Source: Ixodes scapularis
Lineage: Eukaryota > Arthropoda > Arachnida > Ixodida > Ixodidae
NCBI RefSeq assembly: GCF_016920785.2
Contig: NW_024609839.1
Span: 8,768,196-8,832,195, forward strand
Reading direction: 5' to 3'
DNA: 64,000 nucleotides
Position numbers and translations under genes: made by a program. Numbering within the stretch: position 1 is the first letter of the stretch; each line of letters opens with the position of its first letter. Of this stretch, positions 44,268 through 55,345 are shown piece by piece. The notes beneath the pieces were generated by a model. The model made no database searches and had not been told where the DNA came from. It saw nothing but the letters and a program-made list of their open reading frames with translations.

Positions 44268-47112
44268 CTACATGCTTCTGGCAAAAATAAAGCGTTACCG
44301 TCATCCCCTTATGCCACCTTGCGCGATAAAAACAAAAGCCTTTCTGTTCTTTTCACTAATATTCGCAGCTTCATGCCAAAACGCGATGAGTTTCACAGTG
44401 TACTGGAGGACAGCTCATCAGATTTAGTCATTTTGACAGAAACTTGGTTAAACCCTGAAATCGAAGATAAGGAGCTTTTTCCGCGAAACTTAGATTACAA
44501 AGTCTTCCGCCACGACCGGCATGGCCAGAGGGGTGGCCGTGTGCTTATCGCAATAAAGCGTTTTATATCTTCTTTTGATATCTGTTTAGCGAACCATGAC
44601 TTGGAATTTACTTGCATATGTGTTGGTACGCCATCAAATAAGGTAATTGCGGGCGTATGTTATAGGCCACCAAATTGTGCTTCATCATTTCATACTGATC
44701 TATGCTCTGTCTTACTTGATATACGAGATCGGTTTCCAAAGGCTGATATGTTGTTATTTGGTGATTTTAATTTTCCTCAAATCGATTGGTCAAACCTTTC
44801 ATCCGTAGGCTCGGCCACATCCGCACATTTTCTAGACATGTGTCTCACTCTGAACTTTACACAGCTTGTTGATAAACCAACTCGTTGAGAAATATTCTCG
44901 ATTTAATACTAACTACGTCACCGGATTTTGTCAAGTGTATCCAGTACTGTGACGGGCTCAGTGATCACTGGCTGCTGCATGTTGATTTGTCACTCCTCAC
45001 TCTCACCAAGCATCCCATTTCCAAAACTATTCACGATTACAACAGAGCTGATTATATCTCGATAAACCGCGAGTTGGCAATCTTCTTTGACAACTACGTC
45101 GTTCATTATCATCTTAGATCTGTAGAAGAAAACTGGACATTATTTAAAACTAAAATGAATCATCTAGTAAAAATGTTTGTTCCTACAGTTCGTGTACGCA
45201 CCGATTTAGGTAATCCATGGTTTACAAAAACCTTGCTCTCTTTGCGGAACAAGAAAAAAAGACTTTTTGTAAAGGCCAAACGGTTAGATACCAGCCAGTC
45301 TTGGAATGTCTACAATTCTGCATTAGAAAACTACACCAGGAGCATAAAACAAGCCAAGAATAAATTCTTTTTTAATGACTTACTGTCCATTTTGAGGAGT
45401 AACCCGAGAAAGTTTTGGAATATGGTTTCACCAAAGAGCAACAACTATGCCATTCAGCTACGCACCGACAACGGCGATCCCATTCCAGAGAGAGACATTC
45501 CTAGAGTGTTTAACGAATATTTTTCTTCCATTTTTACTAACGAGTGTTTGAACACTGTTCCCAGCCTCCCCGAGCAACCTTACGAAACCATGCCTCCAAT
45601 CAGTGTAAGCGCAGCCCGTATTTAAGACCTCATTGCCAAATTAAAACCATCATCGTCCGCCGGTACCGACAACATCAATTCAAAAATTCTAAAAAAACAC
45701 TCTCGAGTTAGTTCTTAAAATTGATATTTGACCAGTCACTATCTGAAAGCTCCCTCCCTTCTGACTGGAAGGTTGGCAGGATCGTCCCAGTTTTCAAGCT
45801 GGGAAGTCGCTGTTTAGTTTCAAACTATCGTCCAATATCTTTAACTTCAATCGCATCTAAACTTCTTGAGCATATGCTATATTCGCAAATTATGAGTCAC
45901 CTAACAACTAAAAGATTTTTTGTCAAAAAGCAGCATGGATTTAGAAAGGGACTCTCCTGTGAGACGCAGGTTTGCGACTTCATTCATGACCTACATACTA
46001 ATCTCGAGTGTCGGGCTCAGACTGACGCCATCTTTCTGGATTTTTCGAAAGCTTTTGATCATGTTCCCCATCAACGACTACTATTCAAACTGGCATCCCT
46101 ACGTCTTGACCCGCTAATCTTCTCATGGATACGTGACTTTCTTTCTTACCGCGTGCAATACACCGTTACTAATTACCATGAGTCTGCCCTAACAAACGTT
46201 TCATCTGGTGTTCCCCAAGGGTCCGTACTGGGTCCCCTACTTTTTCTAATATTCATAAATGACCTTCCGGCCACCATTTTGTCTAATATTTGCCTGTTTG
46301 CAGATGACTGTGTCGTATATAACAAAGTAACTAAGTGCATGATAACATTCAACTTCAAGATGATTTAGTAAAAATTAATAGATGGTGCGAACAGTGGCTG
46401 ATGCCATTAAACAAATCTAAATGTAAACTAATCTGTTTCACTAGAAAAAAAACTGTTTTGTCCTTCCAATATTACTTGGGCTCCGATTTAATTGAGACCG
46501 TTCCTTCGTACAAATATCTTGGTGTAAAATTAACATCAGACCTTTCATGGAATAATCACATTGAAGCCATCTCCGCAGACACGTACCTCCAGGACCCTGG
46601 GAGTACTCCGACGTAACCTTCGACCTGCTCCACCAACTGTCCGCAAACTGGCCTACGACACACTTATCCGACCTAAATTAGAATATGCTGCCTCCATCTG
46701 GAACCCCCATCAAGGCTACCTTATCAATCATCTGGAAGCAATTCAAAACAGGGCCACTCCTTTCATCCTCTCCACGTACGATAACTCCATCAGTGTCTCT
46801 TCCCTAAAAAGTCAACTCACCCTTTGTTCTTTGCAGCTTCGTAGGAACATCTCTCAGCTCTGCCTCCTTCACAAAATTTATTATGACTGTCTTGACCTTA
46901 AAACAGCATTATTATCACCTCCCGATCGAACATCATCTCGCCTAAACAATGCCTCTACCATCAAAAGGATCTCTGGCTCAACAAACGCTTTCAACCGATC
47001 TTTCCTCCCACAAGCTATCAATGACTGGAACAGCCTCCCATCCTCCATCGTCACCATCGTAGAACCAAACGCCTTTAAATCAAGTCTTCAATCGCACTTT
47101 TTATGTTGTTAA
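44268..47112 (+). pseudogene. LINE B ORF2 (endonuclease-reverse transcriptase)
   Basis: Reading continues in the ORF1 frame after TAG. The endonuclease has LFTNIRSFMPKRDEF, ILTETWLN, GRVLIAIKR, YRPPN and FGDFNFPQIDW. RT has GRIVPVFKLGS, NYRPISLTSI, GFRKGLSCETQ, FLDFSKAFDHVPH (palm Asp), SGVPQGSVLGPLLF and CLFADDCVVY (catalytic FADD intact), ending near LEYAASIWNP and NDWNSLPSSIV. Disruptions: TGA 44886-44888, TAA 45623-45625, and frameshifts near 45715, 46335 and 46595. No in-frame ATG lies between the ORF1 stop and the endonuclease's first catalytic block. The stop is TAA after FLCC near 47110. Confidence 0.85.
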
Positions 47113-47243
47113 CTGTTTACCAACCTTTTCCTGAATGTATTTTTTGTGTCTGTTTTTTCCAATGTATAAAATGAATGACCCCCCCCCCCTTATGTAATGC
47201 CCCCACGGGCCGTTAAGGTTCAATAAATGAAATGAAATGAAAT

Positions 47244-47621
47244 AAGCATATAGTACTGTGCATATTCATCGATTTTACAAAAGCGTTTGACTACATTAAC
47301 CACGAGTTGCGCATTCAAAAATTAGAGTTTTATGGTATTAGGGGACCTGCAGCGCTTCTCATTAAGTCGTATTTTGAAAAAACGGCGTCAGTATGTTAGT
47401 ATTCAAGGTCACTTTTCTGATATCAAGCCAATGAAGTCTGGGGTACCACAAGGAAGCATACTTGGGCCATTGCTCCTTAATATATATATTAATGACATCG
47501 TTAACATTGCGCAGCAAGTGAAGTTTATCATTTACGCGGATGACACCAGCCTCTTTTTTTCAGGTAAGAATTATGATGAAATTTCGCACGTAGCTAATCA
47601 CACCATAAAAGCACTAGACAC
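47244..47621 (+). mobile_element. LINE C segment 1 (RT palm)
   Basis: The frame reads IFIDFTKAFDYINHE, SGVPQGSILGPLLLNIYIND and FIIYADDTSLFFSG (catalytic YADD intact), then KALDT just before TIR element X. It is the same LINE type as at 34.96-35.76 kb. It starts directly after LINE B's tail, at the RT position where LINE A broke off. Confidence 0.8.
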
Positions 47622-47915
47622 ATCCCTACTGAAAAAAACCATTTGGCGCCTATATGAAAATAAACGGGTCCATACCGGTAACAGTTTAACCATACCGGTC
47701 ACCAGTTTGTCAAAGGGGTCGCCCGTATGGCTCAAAGGGGTCTCCCGTATGAGCCATAACGCTCACCTATTTGGACAAACAGGTCACTCCTTTGTGAAAC
47801 GGGTCGCTCGTTGGGCAAATGGGTCGCTCGTCTGGGCAAATGGGCGACTCGTTTGGGCAAAGTTGTCGCACGTTTGCTCAAACCGGTGACCATGTTGCAA
47901 ACTGTACCGGTTTAA

Positions 47916-48996
47916 GGGCACAAGGTAAGTCCTCTACTCCCCATGCATTTGAGGCCATGTTGAGGAACAGTTTTCTCGGTGACTATTAGGAGTATTTCTG
48001 TCATGCATATATCATTTTGTTCGAAATATTGTGTTTTATCCACTGAACTAGAATTATTTGAACCAATCTAAAATAAGTTTTCTTTTATATTTTTTTTTAT
48101 TCTAGTACTAAAATTTTAGTTTTTTTCATCTATTAAAAACTTTGTAACTCAAAAACTGCTAGGTGCACATTTTTAATTTTAGTCCAGTATTTTTGAACAC
48201 CCATGTATGTGGTAGAAATAAAAAAAAATCAACCCTCTATAATGTCAGGTTAAGGAAAAAATGGTACCTATGTACTAAAAAACACTGTTTTGAGATAATT
48301 GAGTTTAAAGTAAAAAAACTGGTGAATAACAAATTTCTATTGGCCCCAACAGCCTTACAGTCATTTTTTCAATAGCCGCCAGCTTGAAAAGCATTGCTAA
48401 AGTCATATCTTCGCCTTTAGGCTTATCGCCTTGCTTGCCGGGCCTCTTTTGTGACCTGCCATGTCGCTTGGTCCGTAAAGTATATTAGAGTGATGTCAAC
48501 TTCCCTCAGCCACTTGATGGCTTTCTAAACAGGGTTCCATCCACAAAACTTCAAAACATGGGCTTGTGCAATGCTGCCACCATTGAATAAACGAACAGCA
48601 TTCAATGGCGCCATTTTGTCGTTATGAAAACACAAACACTTGAATGTACACACGCTACACACCTGGGAAAAACGTGCGCAGCGTCTCGTGATTGTCTTGG
48701 TTGAAAAAAAGCTATGCAATAGTTGCGAAATAATTTTTTTAGATTATCTGTTACTGGACAAGCTTTTAGGTCTTGTGTTGATTTTGTTTTGTTGGAGAAT
48801 TCATCGATAAACAGGGAGTGTATCCCAAAAGGAGGCGTAGTCACCTGCTACTTGCTTTCGGAAGAAGTGATTTTCAGCCCGAAATATAGCTTTCCAAAAA
48901 CACTGGGACAATGGAAAATGTGCAAAAAGAACTAAACTTTTCAAATTGCGAAAAAAACTAAATTTTTTTTTTTCAATTTTACCTTACCATGTGCCC
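47916..48996. mobile_element. TTAA-site element Z inside X
   Basis: Begins GGGCACAAGGTAAG and ends CTTACCATGTGCCC, flanked by TTAA (47912-47915, 48997-49000). The inverted copy Y lacks it and reads straight through ACCGGTTTAATCAAAC, giving an empty site. The interior is non-coding and AT-rich. Confidence 0.9.
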
Positions 48997-49862
48997 TTAA
49001 TCAAACGGCTCTCAGGAGCCCGTTTGATACTGAACGAACAGATCGGCGGCGTGGGCACGCCTAGCGTTTCATCCGTGGCAGCCAATGTTTCCGGAAGGGC
49101 GCCGGTTCATCGATTTCAGATCGTCCGCGTAATGCAAGTAGCTATATTTTTATTTCAATTGCGCTGATGTTCCCTTATACTGCAACTAAAACTAACACCT
49201 TTTTTTGTTGTTGATTTACGTAAGCGCGCGACGTCGGAGAGCCGATATTTTTGACAGAACTTTAAAACTTTGTCCATCTTTGTTGCCTCAATATACTTAT
49301 TCAGCTCGAATCTCTCTCGCAGAAGACGCGACCGCGTGAAAGAATGTACTGTACGTCTAGACTCCGTTTCACTTTAATTCAAGACGCAACGAAGGTAGCA
49401 CGCGTACACGCGGCTGCAAGAACATCGAGCATTGCGAGAGCACGCCCGCCGTTGCAGCAGTCAAACTACGAGCTCGCGCTGAGGAATTTCTTCGCTCGGG
49501 CGCAAGCCAGGCTTCTGGCCGCCCCGCCGCCATTTCCAAGGTTCGAGCATGCTAAAATGCGCGCGCGCGTGTTTTTTTTTTTCGAGGTTACAAAAACACA
49601 TCTCACTGGAATTCCTGGGGAGAGGGGGAGGGGCTGTTCCTGTGGTCCTCGCCCCCTACCTCCTCTCTTGTCACCCGTCACGTGACTCGCAGCCGTGCGC
49701 GAGCTACATGCTGATAAGCATCGAGATCCGGAAGGGTGCGCCTAGCAGCCGCTTTTTCTTTGTCTGCTTGTTGTCAGTTCCAGCTCGACCTTCGCGCGTC
49801 CACCTGCTTCGATCTGTCGCGTAACCCCGCGGTCTTATTAGGATGTCTCTCGACAACGTATT

Positions 49863-50108
49863 GGATGTGCACCAAAGCTATCGGTGTTCGAAAAGTCCTG
49901 CGTCTATATCGGCAACAAGCGATTCTTCAAAGAAGTCAGGAATTCTTGCGGTTTGGTTGGGTTCGGCAACTCACAGCTTGTGCGCCACATCGTGTTGAAA
50001 CTTCCAAGAAGCCGTTCCCTCTCATTTGTGTTTGTGTGGTTTTCCTGCTTTGACCGTGTCGACAAATATCGCGGATTACATCTTTCAAGTCCGCTATTTT
50101 TATGGTAA
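49863..50108 (+). other. Conserved interior open frame of X, unassigned
   Basis: A plus frame here (VFEKSCVYIGNKRFF, LVRHIVLKLPRSRS) runs into a GTAAGT donor-like site, and the same sequence exists in Y but with a stop. It might be the relic of the element's own gene. No family assignment is justified. Confidence 0.3.
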
Positions 50109-50258
50109 GTGCACTGCAACCTTACTTCTTGGCAACGATTGACCGTTCTTCTACTCGTACTCTTCCAGATTATCTATATAATTATGCAGCCACTATTCTC
50201 GCGGCAGCCGGGCGAATAATTTTCCGAAAGTCTACCTTCATAGTCTAGAATTACCTCG

Positions 50259-50680
50259 GTTCTTGTTTGGTTTGCTATCTTCTCAGTTGTATAAAAGCTT
50301 AGAGTGCCTCTCACATTTCACATATCGCTTGCACGTCTGTACTTGTCTACAGAAGACGTAATAAACTTTGAGGAGAATTGAAAACAATCTTTCGTGTCTG
50401 TTTTCCTGTCCATTTGCAAGCACCTACGTGAGCACGTTTGTTCTACGTGTTTTCTCCATGTTATAAATAGGTTCTTGTTTGGTTTGCTATCTTCTCAGTT
50501 GTATAAAAGCTTAGAGTGCCTCTCACATTTCACAGATCGCTTGCACGTCTGTACTTGTCTACAGAAGACGTAATAAACTTTGAGGAGAATTGAAAACAAT
50601 CTTTCGTGTCTGTTTTCCTGTCCATTTGCAAGCACCTACGTGAGCACGTTTGTTCTACGTGTTTTCTCCATGTTATAAAT
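50259..50680. repeat. 211-bp tandem duplication in X
   Basis: Units start GGTTCTTGTTTGGTTTGC at 50259 and 50470 and differ at about one position (ATATCG/AGATCG). Each contains TATAAAAGC and AATAAAC, as in a compact promoter-terminator module. Copy Y has a single unit, so the duplication post-dates the X/Y split. Confidence 0.95.
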
Positions 50681-50985
50681 AGGTTTATGAGTTTCGGAAC
50701 GTCTTAAATAAGTTTAACATAAACAACCTACCAGACGATCCCCGTTTAGGGCTAGCGCATAATTTCCCGATTAGAAAGGCACGTTCGAACGTCTGGTCAC
50801 GTGCAAGGTCGAACGGGCACCTGTATCAAACGGGCACCCGTTTCAAACGGGCATCTGTATCAAATGGGTACCGTTTCGAGCGCGTACCGTTTCAAACGGC
50901 TACCCGTATCCCATAATCACGTTTGATCCAAACGGGTTGACAAATTTGCACCCGTTTGAATTTCAAATGGTTTTTTTCAGTAGAG

Positions 50986-51216
50986 ATGGGATAAATCAAA
51001 TAATCTCATAATTAATAAGAAGAAAACCAGGCGACTTTATTTTGCCCCAAAAATAATAACCCTGAATTTACGAGTGATATTTTTCTAGACTCTTCGCCTA
51101 TCGAAGTGGTAAGCACGTTTAAGACTTTGGGGGTGTTTTTCTCTAGGCACATGTCTTGGACTGTACGTTGACTATATTATTTCTAAGCTCTCTCGTATCA
51201 CTGGTATGCTGCATAT
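50986..51216 (+). mobile_element. LINE C segment 2
   Basis: Lies between X and Y and encodes the RT thumb of LINE C: WDKSNNLIINKKKTRR, then after a frameshift FKTLGVFFSRHMSW, then ISKLSRITGMLH up to element Y. Confidence 0.8.
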
Positions 51217-53413
51217 CCCTACTGAAAAAAACCATTTGAAATTCAAACGGGTGGCAAACTGGTAAATCAAACGGCTGCAAACTTGTCGACCCGTTTGGAC
51301 CAAACGTGATTATGGGATACGGGTAGACGTTTGAAACGGTACCCGCTCGAAACGGTACCCATTTGATACAGGTACCCGTTCGACCTTGCACGTGACCATA
51401 CGTTTGAACGTGCCATTCGAATGGGGAAATTATGCGCTAGCCCTAAACGGGGATCGTCTAGTAGGTTGGTTATCTTAAACTTATTTAAGACGTTCCGAAA
51501 CTCATAAAACTATTTATAACATGGAGGAAACGCGTAGAACCAATGTACTCACATAGGTGCTTGCAAATGGACAGGAAAACAGACACAAAAGATTGTTTTC
51601 AATTCTCCTCAAAGTTTATTACGTCTTCTGTAGACAAGTACAAACGTGCAAGTGATCTGTGAAATGTAAGAGGCACTCTAAGCTTTTATACAACTGAGAA
51701 GATAGCAAACCAAACAAGAACCGAGGTAATTCTAGACTATGAAGGTAGACTTTCAGGAAATTATTCGTCCGGCTGCCGCGAGAATAGTGGCTGCATAATT
51801 ATATAGATAATCTGGAAGAGTACGAGTAAAAGGACGGTCAATCGTTGCCAAGAAGTAGGTTGCTGTGCACTTACCATAAAAATAGCGGACTTGAAAGATG
51901 TAATCCGTGATATTTGTCGACACGGTCAAAGCAGGACGACCATACAAACACAAATGAGAGGGAACGGCTTCTTGGAAGTTTCAACACGATGTTGCGCACA
52001 AGCTGTCAGTGGCCGAACCCAACCAAACCGCAAGAATTCCTGACTTCTTTAAAGAACTGCTTGCTGCCGATATAGACGTAGGACTTTTCGAACACTGATA
52101 GCTTTGGTGCACATCCAATACGTTGTCGAGAGACATCCTAATAAGACCGCAGGGTTAGGCGACAGAGTACTTTCTTCGCCCGAGGTTAGGCTAGGCAGGG
52201 TTAGGCTGAGTACTTTCTTCGCCCGAGCGAAGAAAGTACTCAGCGCGAGCTCGCAGTTTTACTGCTGCAACGGCGGGCGTGCTCTCGCAATGCTCGATGT
52301 TCTTGCAGCCGCGTGTACGCGTGCTACCTTCGCTGCGTTTTGAATTAAAGTGAAACGGAGTCTAGACGTACTATCGGGGAAAAACGAAATGCGAACAGAG
52401 GAGCGCGTGGCTCGCGGTACAGGCTGCGCCGCCTGGAAGTGAACCTACGAGCGAGGGTGCGTGGCCTACTCCGATGTGTTCACGCTTCCCGATTGGCGCT
52501 CCCCAAGCTTCAGCAGTGCGCCTCTTAGTGCGCTGAAAACTATCACCGCTATCTTTGCTGGCTCAGCGCGTGCGGTGAAAAGAAGCTCGCCGCACTCGCC
52601 GAGCAGGTAAAGATAGCGGTGACAGCTTTCAGCGCCCTGAGAGGCGCACTGCCGAAGCTTGGGGAGCGCCAATCGAGGGGCGTGAACACATCGAAGTAGA
52701 CCACGCACCCTCGCCCCTAGGTTCACTTCCAGGCGGCGAAGCCTGTACCGCGAGCCACGCGCTCCTCTGTTCGCATTTCATTTTTCCCCGATAGTACATT
52801 CTTTCAAGCGGTCGCGTCTTCTGCGAGAGAGATTCGAGCTGAATAATTAAATTGAGGCAACAAAGATGAACAAAGCTTTAAAGTTCTGTCAAAAATATCG
52901 GCTCACCAACGTCGCGCGTTCACGTAAAAAAAAAAAAGTGTTAGTTTTGGTTGCAGTATAAGCGAACATCAGCGCAATTGTAATATAAACATAATTACTT
53001 GCATTAGGCGGACGATCTGAAATCGATGAGCCGGCGCTCCCAGCCTTCCGGAAACATTGGCTGCCACGGCTGAAACGCTAGGCGTGCCTACGCCGCCGAT
53101 CTATACGTTCAGTATCAAACGGGTTTCGGAGAGCCGTTTGATTAAACCGGTGCAGTTTGCTACATGGTCACCGGTTTGAGCAAACGTGCGACAACTTTGC
53201 CCAAACTAGTCGCCCATTTGCCCAGACGAGCGACCCGTTTGCCAAAGGAGTGACCTGTTTGTCCAAATAGGTGACCGTTATGGCTCACATGGGGGACCCC
53301 TTTGAGCCGTACAGGCGACCCCTTTGACAAACTGGTGACCGGTACGGCTAAACTGTTACCGGTATGGACCCGTTTGTTTTCATATGGGCGCCAAATGTTT
53401 TTTTTCAGTAGGG
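51217..53413 (-). mobile_element. TIR element Y (inverted copy of X)
   Basis: Same termini as X (CCCTACTG...CAGTAGGG) and the same subterminal and central blocks in reverse order; shorter because it lacks Z, one 211-bp unit and part of the centre. LINE C resumes in frame after it (GMLH then RHRHDLPK), with TA at the junctions plus one extra T on the left. It carries its own foldback insertion at 52372-52793. X and Y thus form a kilobase-scale inverted repeat with a 231-bp spacer. Confidence 0.85.
52372..52793. mobile_element. Foldback element inside Y with GTAC flanks
   Basis: Starts TATCGGGGAAAA and ends TTTTTCCCCGATA, with arms of about 200 bp (shared GCGAGCCACGCGCTCCTCTG, CTGGAAGTGAACCTA) and GTAC on both sides (52368-52371, 52794-52797). 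The corresponding site in X (49346-49354) reads GTAC-T-GTAC. Non-coding. Confidence 0.85.
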
Positions 53414-54127
53414 TAGACATCGTCATGATCTTCCAAAATGAGTTAAGTTGCTTTTGTATAACTCGTTGTTTTTATCTCATCTGAATTACTGCCATTTAGT
53501 TTGGGGGACGACGACGAAAAGCAATCTGCAGAAACTATTTCTATTGCAGAAAAGAGTGTTACAAATTGTGTGTAACGTGCCTTATGATTCTCACACTGAC
53601 CAACTTTTTAGAGAGCTGCGTGTAGTGAAGATATTTGATCACTATGCTTTCAGACTTAGCATAAATTATAAACAGGAATGTCGCGAGTTAAACAGTTTCT
53701 TATTGTGATTATCATCACTTCGAAAAAAAACTGGAACATACTCCACCCGTCACTCGGATGTTTGGGTAGTAGAAACATCACGAACAGATTATGGCCTCCA
53801 AATGATTAAAATAACCTTGCCAACATTACTGAACACTCTTATGGGCTCTAATTTTGATGTCGAATCTTCCAATATGTGTGCGCTTAAGGATTATTTTCTT
53901 TTAAATTAAACAATCCTTAGTACTCTTGATTAGCAAGCAGATTATTGCTTTTGTTTTTGTTTCGTTAATTTTTTGTTTTTGTTACGTACTTTGTATTATA
54001 TAAATTCTTGTGTATGACTTCCCCAATGCTGTGTACCTGTGGGGGGCTGAGGACCAGTCAAGCTGCTAGCAGAGTTTTTTTCCTCAGCTCCCACCCTACT
54101 TGTATGGGAAATAAAGTCATTATTATA
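53414..54127 (+). mobile_element. LINE C segment 3 and 3' end
   Basis: RT C-terminal part (LLLYNSLFLSHLNYCHLVWG, KLFLLQKRVLQIVCN), then an end near LKDYFLLN and TAA at about 53908, a 3' untranslated region with CCAGTCAAGCTGC and AATAAAGTCATTATTAT. Segments 1-3 together make one 5'-truncated LINE with three frame breaks. Confidence 0.8.
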
Positions 54128-54289
54128 AGGAAAGCACAAACCTGAATCATACATGGAGATAGCAACACTTTTTATTTCATCAGGCCTGCCTTTAAAAGTG
54201 CAAAACAATTCAAGATTGCATTACTGTCTCTAAGGTAACTACTCTATGACACAAACCTTACACCAATTTACGAGTATGCATGTACACAG

Positions 54290-54695
54290 CGGGACCCCTA
54301 ACCACAAATATTAATTTGGGAATTCGAACATATTCAAAGTCGTGCATTTCGTTTTCTTAATGGAACATTTAAACTGCGCTCCAGAATTTCAGACATTAAG
54401 AGCGAATTTGATGGTAGTTACCACGCCAAGGAAATTCATATGTTTCAAGTTATTTTACACTATTACTTGCGATCAAACTGGCATTGATAAAAACGCTTAT
54501 ATGAGGAGTCCACATTATATATAAAAAAGAAATTATGACTAGATAAAAATACGAGAGATTATCTGCGACACAGATGTCTTTGCTCACTCTTACTTCCCTT
54601 TTACCATTAGAGAGTTGAACCGTTTGGACAGCGCAATTGTCAGTTCACCTCCTGACATATTTTTATCGGTTTTGAATAAGGTTTGTTATCGTTAA
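54290..54695 (+). mobile_element. LINE C-terminal RT remnant
   Basis: Plus frames contain EHIQSRAFRFLNGTF (usual IQxRAxRFI block) and FAHSYFPFTIRELNRLDSAI, the typical end of a LINE ORF2 (YFxRTIxxWNxLP). It is decayed and without an RT core. Confidence 0.65.
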
Positions 54696-54699
54696 GTGT

Positions 54700-55311
54700 T
54701 TGGTATTTAATGTAATGCTCTAAACGTTGTGGGGATCTGTCCCACAGCTCGCTCGCAAAAAAAGACACGCAAGGAAGGACATAACAAAAACACACCTTTA
54801 CTAGTTACCGGCCATGTTTCGAGTCCGCCGCCGAGCCTTTCGTGCGCCACGGACGCGATTGTTCGCGAGCTCGCGCCCCGTGCCCGTGGGCACGCTCCTA
54901 TCGGTCGCCGCGGCGCGCAACTGCACGCCCCGCTGGTCGCTTGCCACAACGTACATGGTAATGCCTGTGTCTCTTCGCATGTTGTAACCCCCCAGAATAA
55001 TGCTTCTGGGAGAGTTAGGTGCATGCATAAATCAAACAATAAATAAATATCTCAGTTACCTCAGACACTCCCAGGTGAGCAGACTTCCAAGCAACGTCAT
55101 TATCTTGTATACTTTTTTCGTGCGTCATCGCAAAGGTCCGAGCGCTTATGTTTTGTGCAATTCTGTGTTTTTCCTAAATTTGTTTTAGCCTAGATTAACA
55201 CGAAGGCGAAGAACGGATAAGATAGTTCCTAAAACGTGTGGCCCCCCTCACTTATTCTTCCTCCCCATCACGCTGACGATAGAATACATCATCCGGAACA
55301 CGTAACCCTTA

Positions 55312-55345
<34 letters not shown>

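Larger units (their letters stand above)
42754..47243 (+). mobile_element. CR1/L2-like LINE (LINE B), full length but decayed
   Basis: Layout: two full and one partial 300-bp 5' monomers (42754-43398), ORF1 with a 2A-type motif, ORF2 endonuclease-RT in the same frame after one UAG, and a 3' untranslated tail ending AATAAATGAAATGAAATGAAATAA. Motifs SGVPQGSVLGPLLFLIFIND, GFRKGLSCETQ and FADD place it in the CR1/L2 superfamily; the clade is not resolved. Its left border sits in LINE A's RT and its right border abuts a third LINE. At least four frame breaks in ORF2 make this copy inactive. Confidence 0.85.
47624..50985 (+). mobile_element. TIR element X (forward copy)
   Basis: Ends CCCTACTGAAAAAAACCATT and the reverse complement with CAGTAGAG; flanks AT/AT (47622-47623, 50986-50987). 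Removing it makes LINE C's reading frame continuous (LDT then WDKSNN), so the borders are exact. Subterminal zones carry ACCGGT, GGTCACC and AAACGGGT words. A conserved interior holds a TATAAAAG box, AATAAA and a TATGGTAAGTGC donor-like site. No transposase was recognised. A 1.08-kb TTAA element (Z) lies inside. The 2-bp AT target site does not settle the superfamily. Confidence 0.85.

Noticed and set aside
47332..47889. Open frame extending from LINE C's RT into VHTGNSLTIPVTSLSKG-like repeats, with a similar frame in Y
   Set aside because: The second half is the subterminal repeat zone of the TIR element, which stays open by repeat structure. Only the RT half is meaningful.
49863..50108. piggyBac-like transposase in element X
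   Set aside because: Faint resemblance of one segment only. The frame is not kept in Y, and X has AT rather than TTAA flanks.
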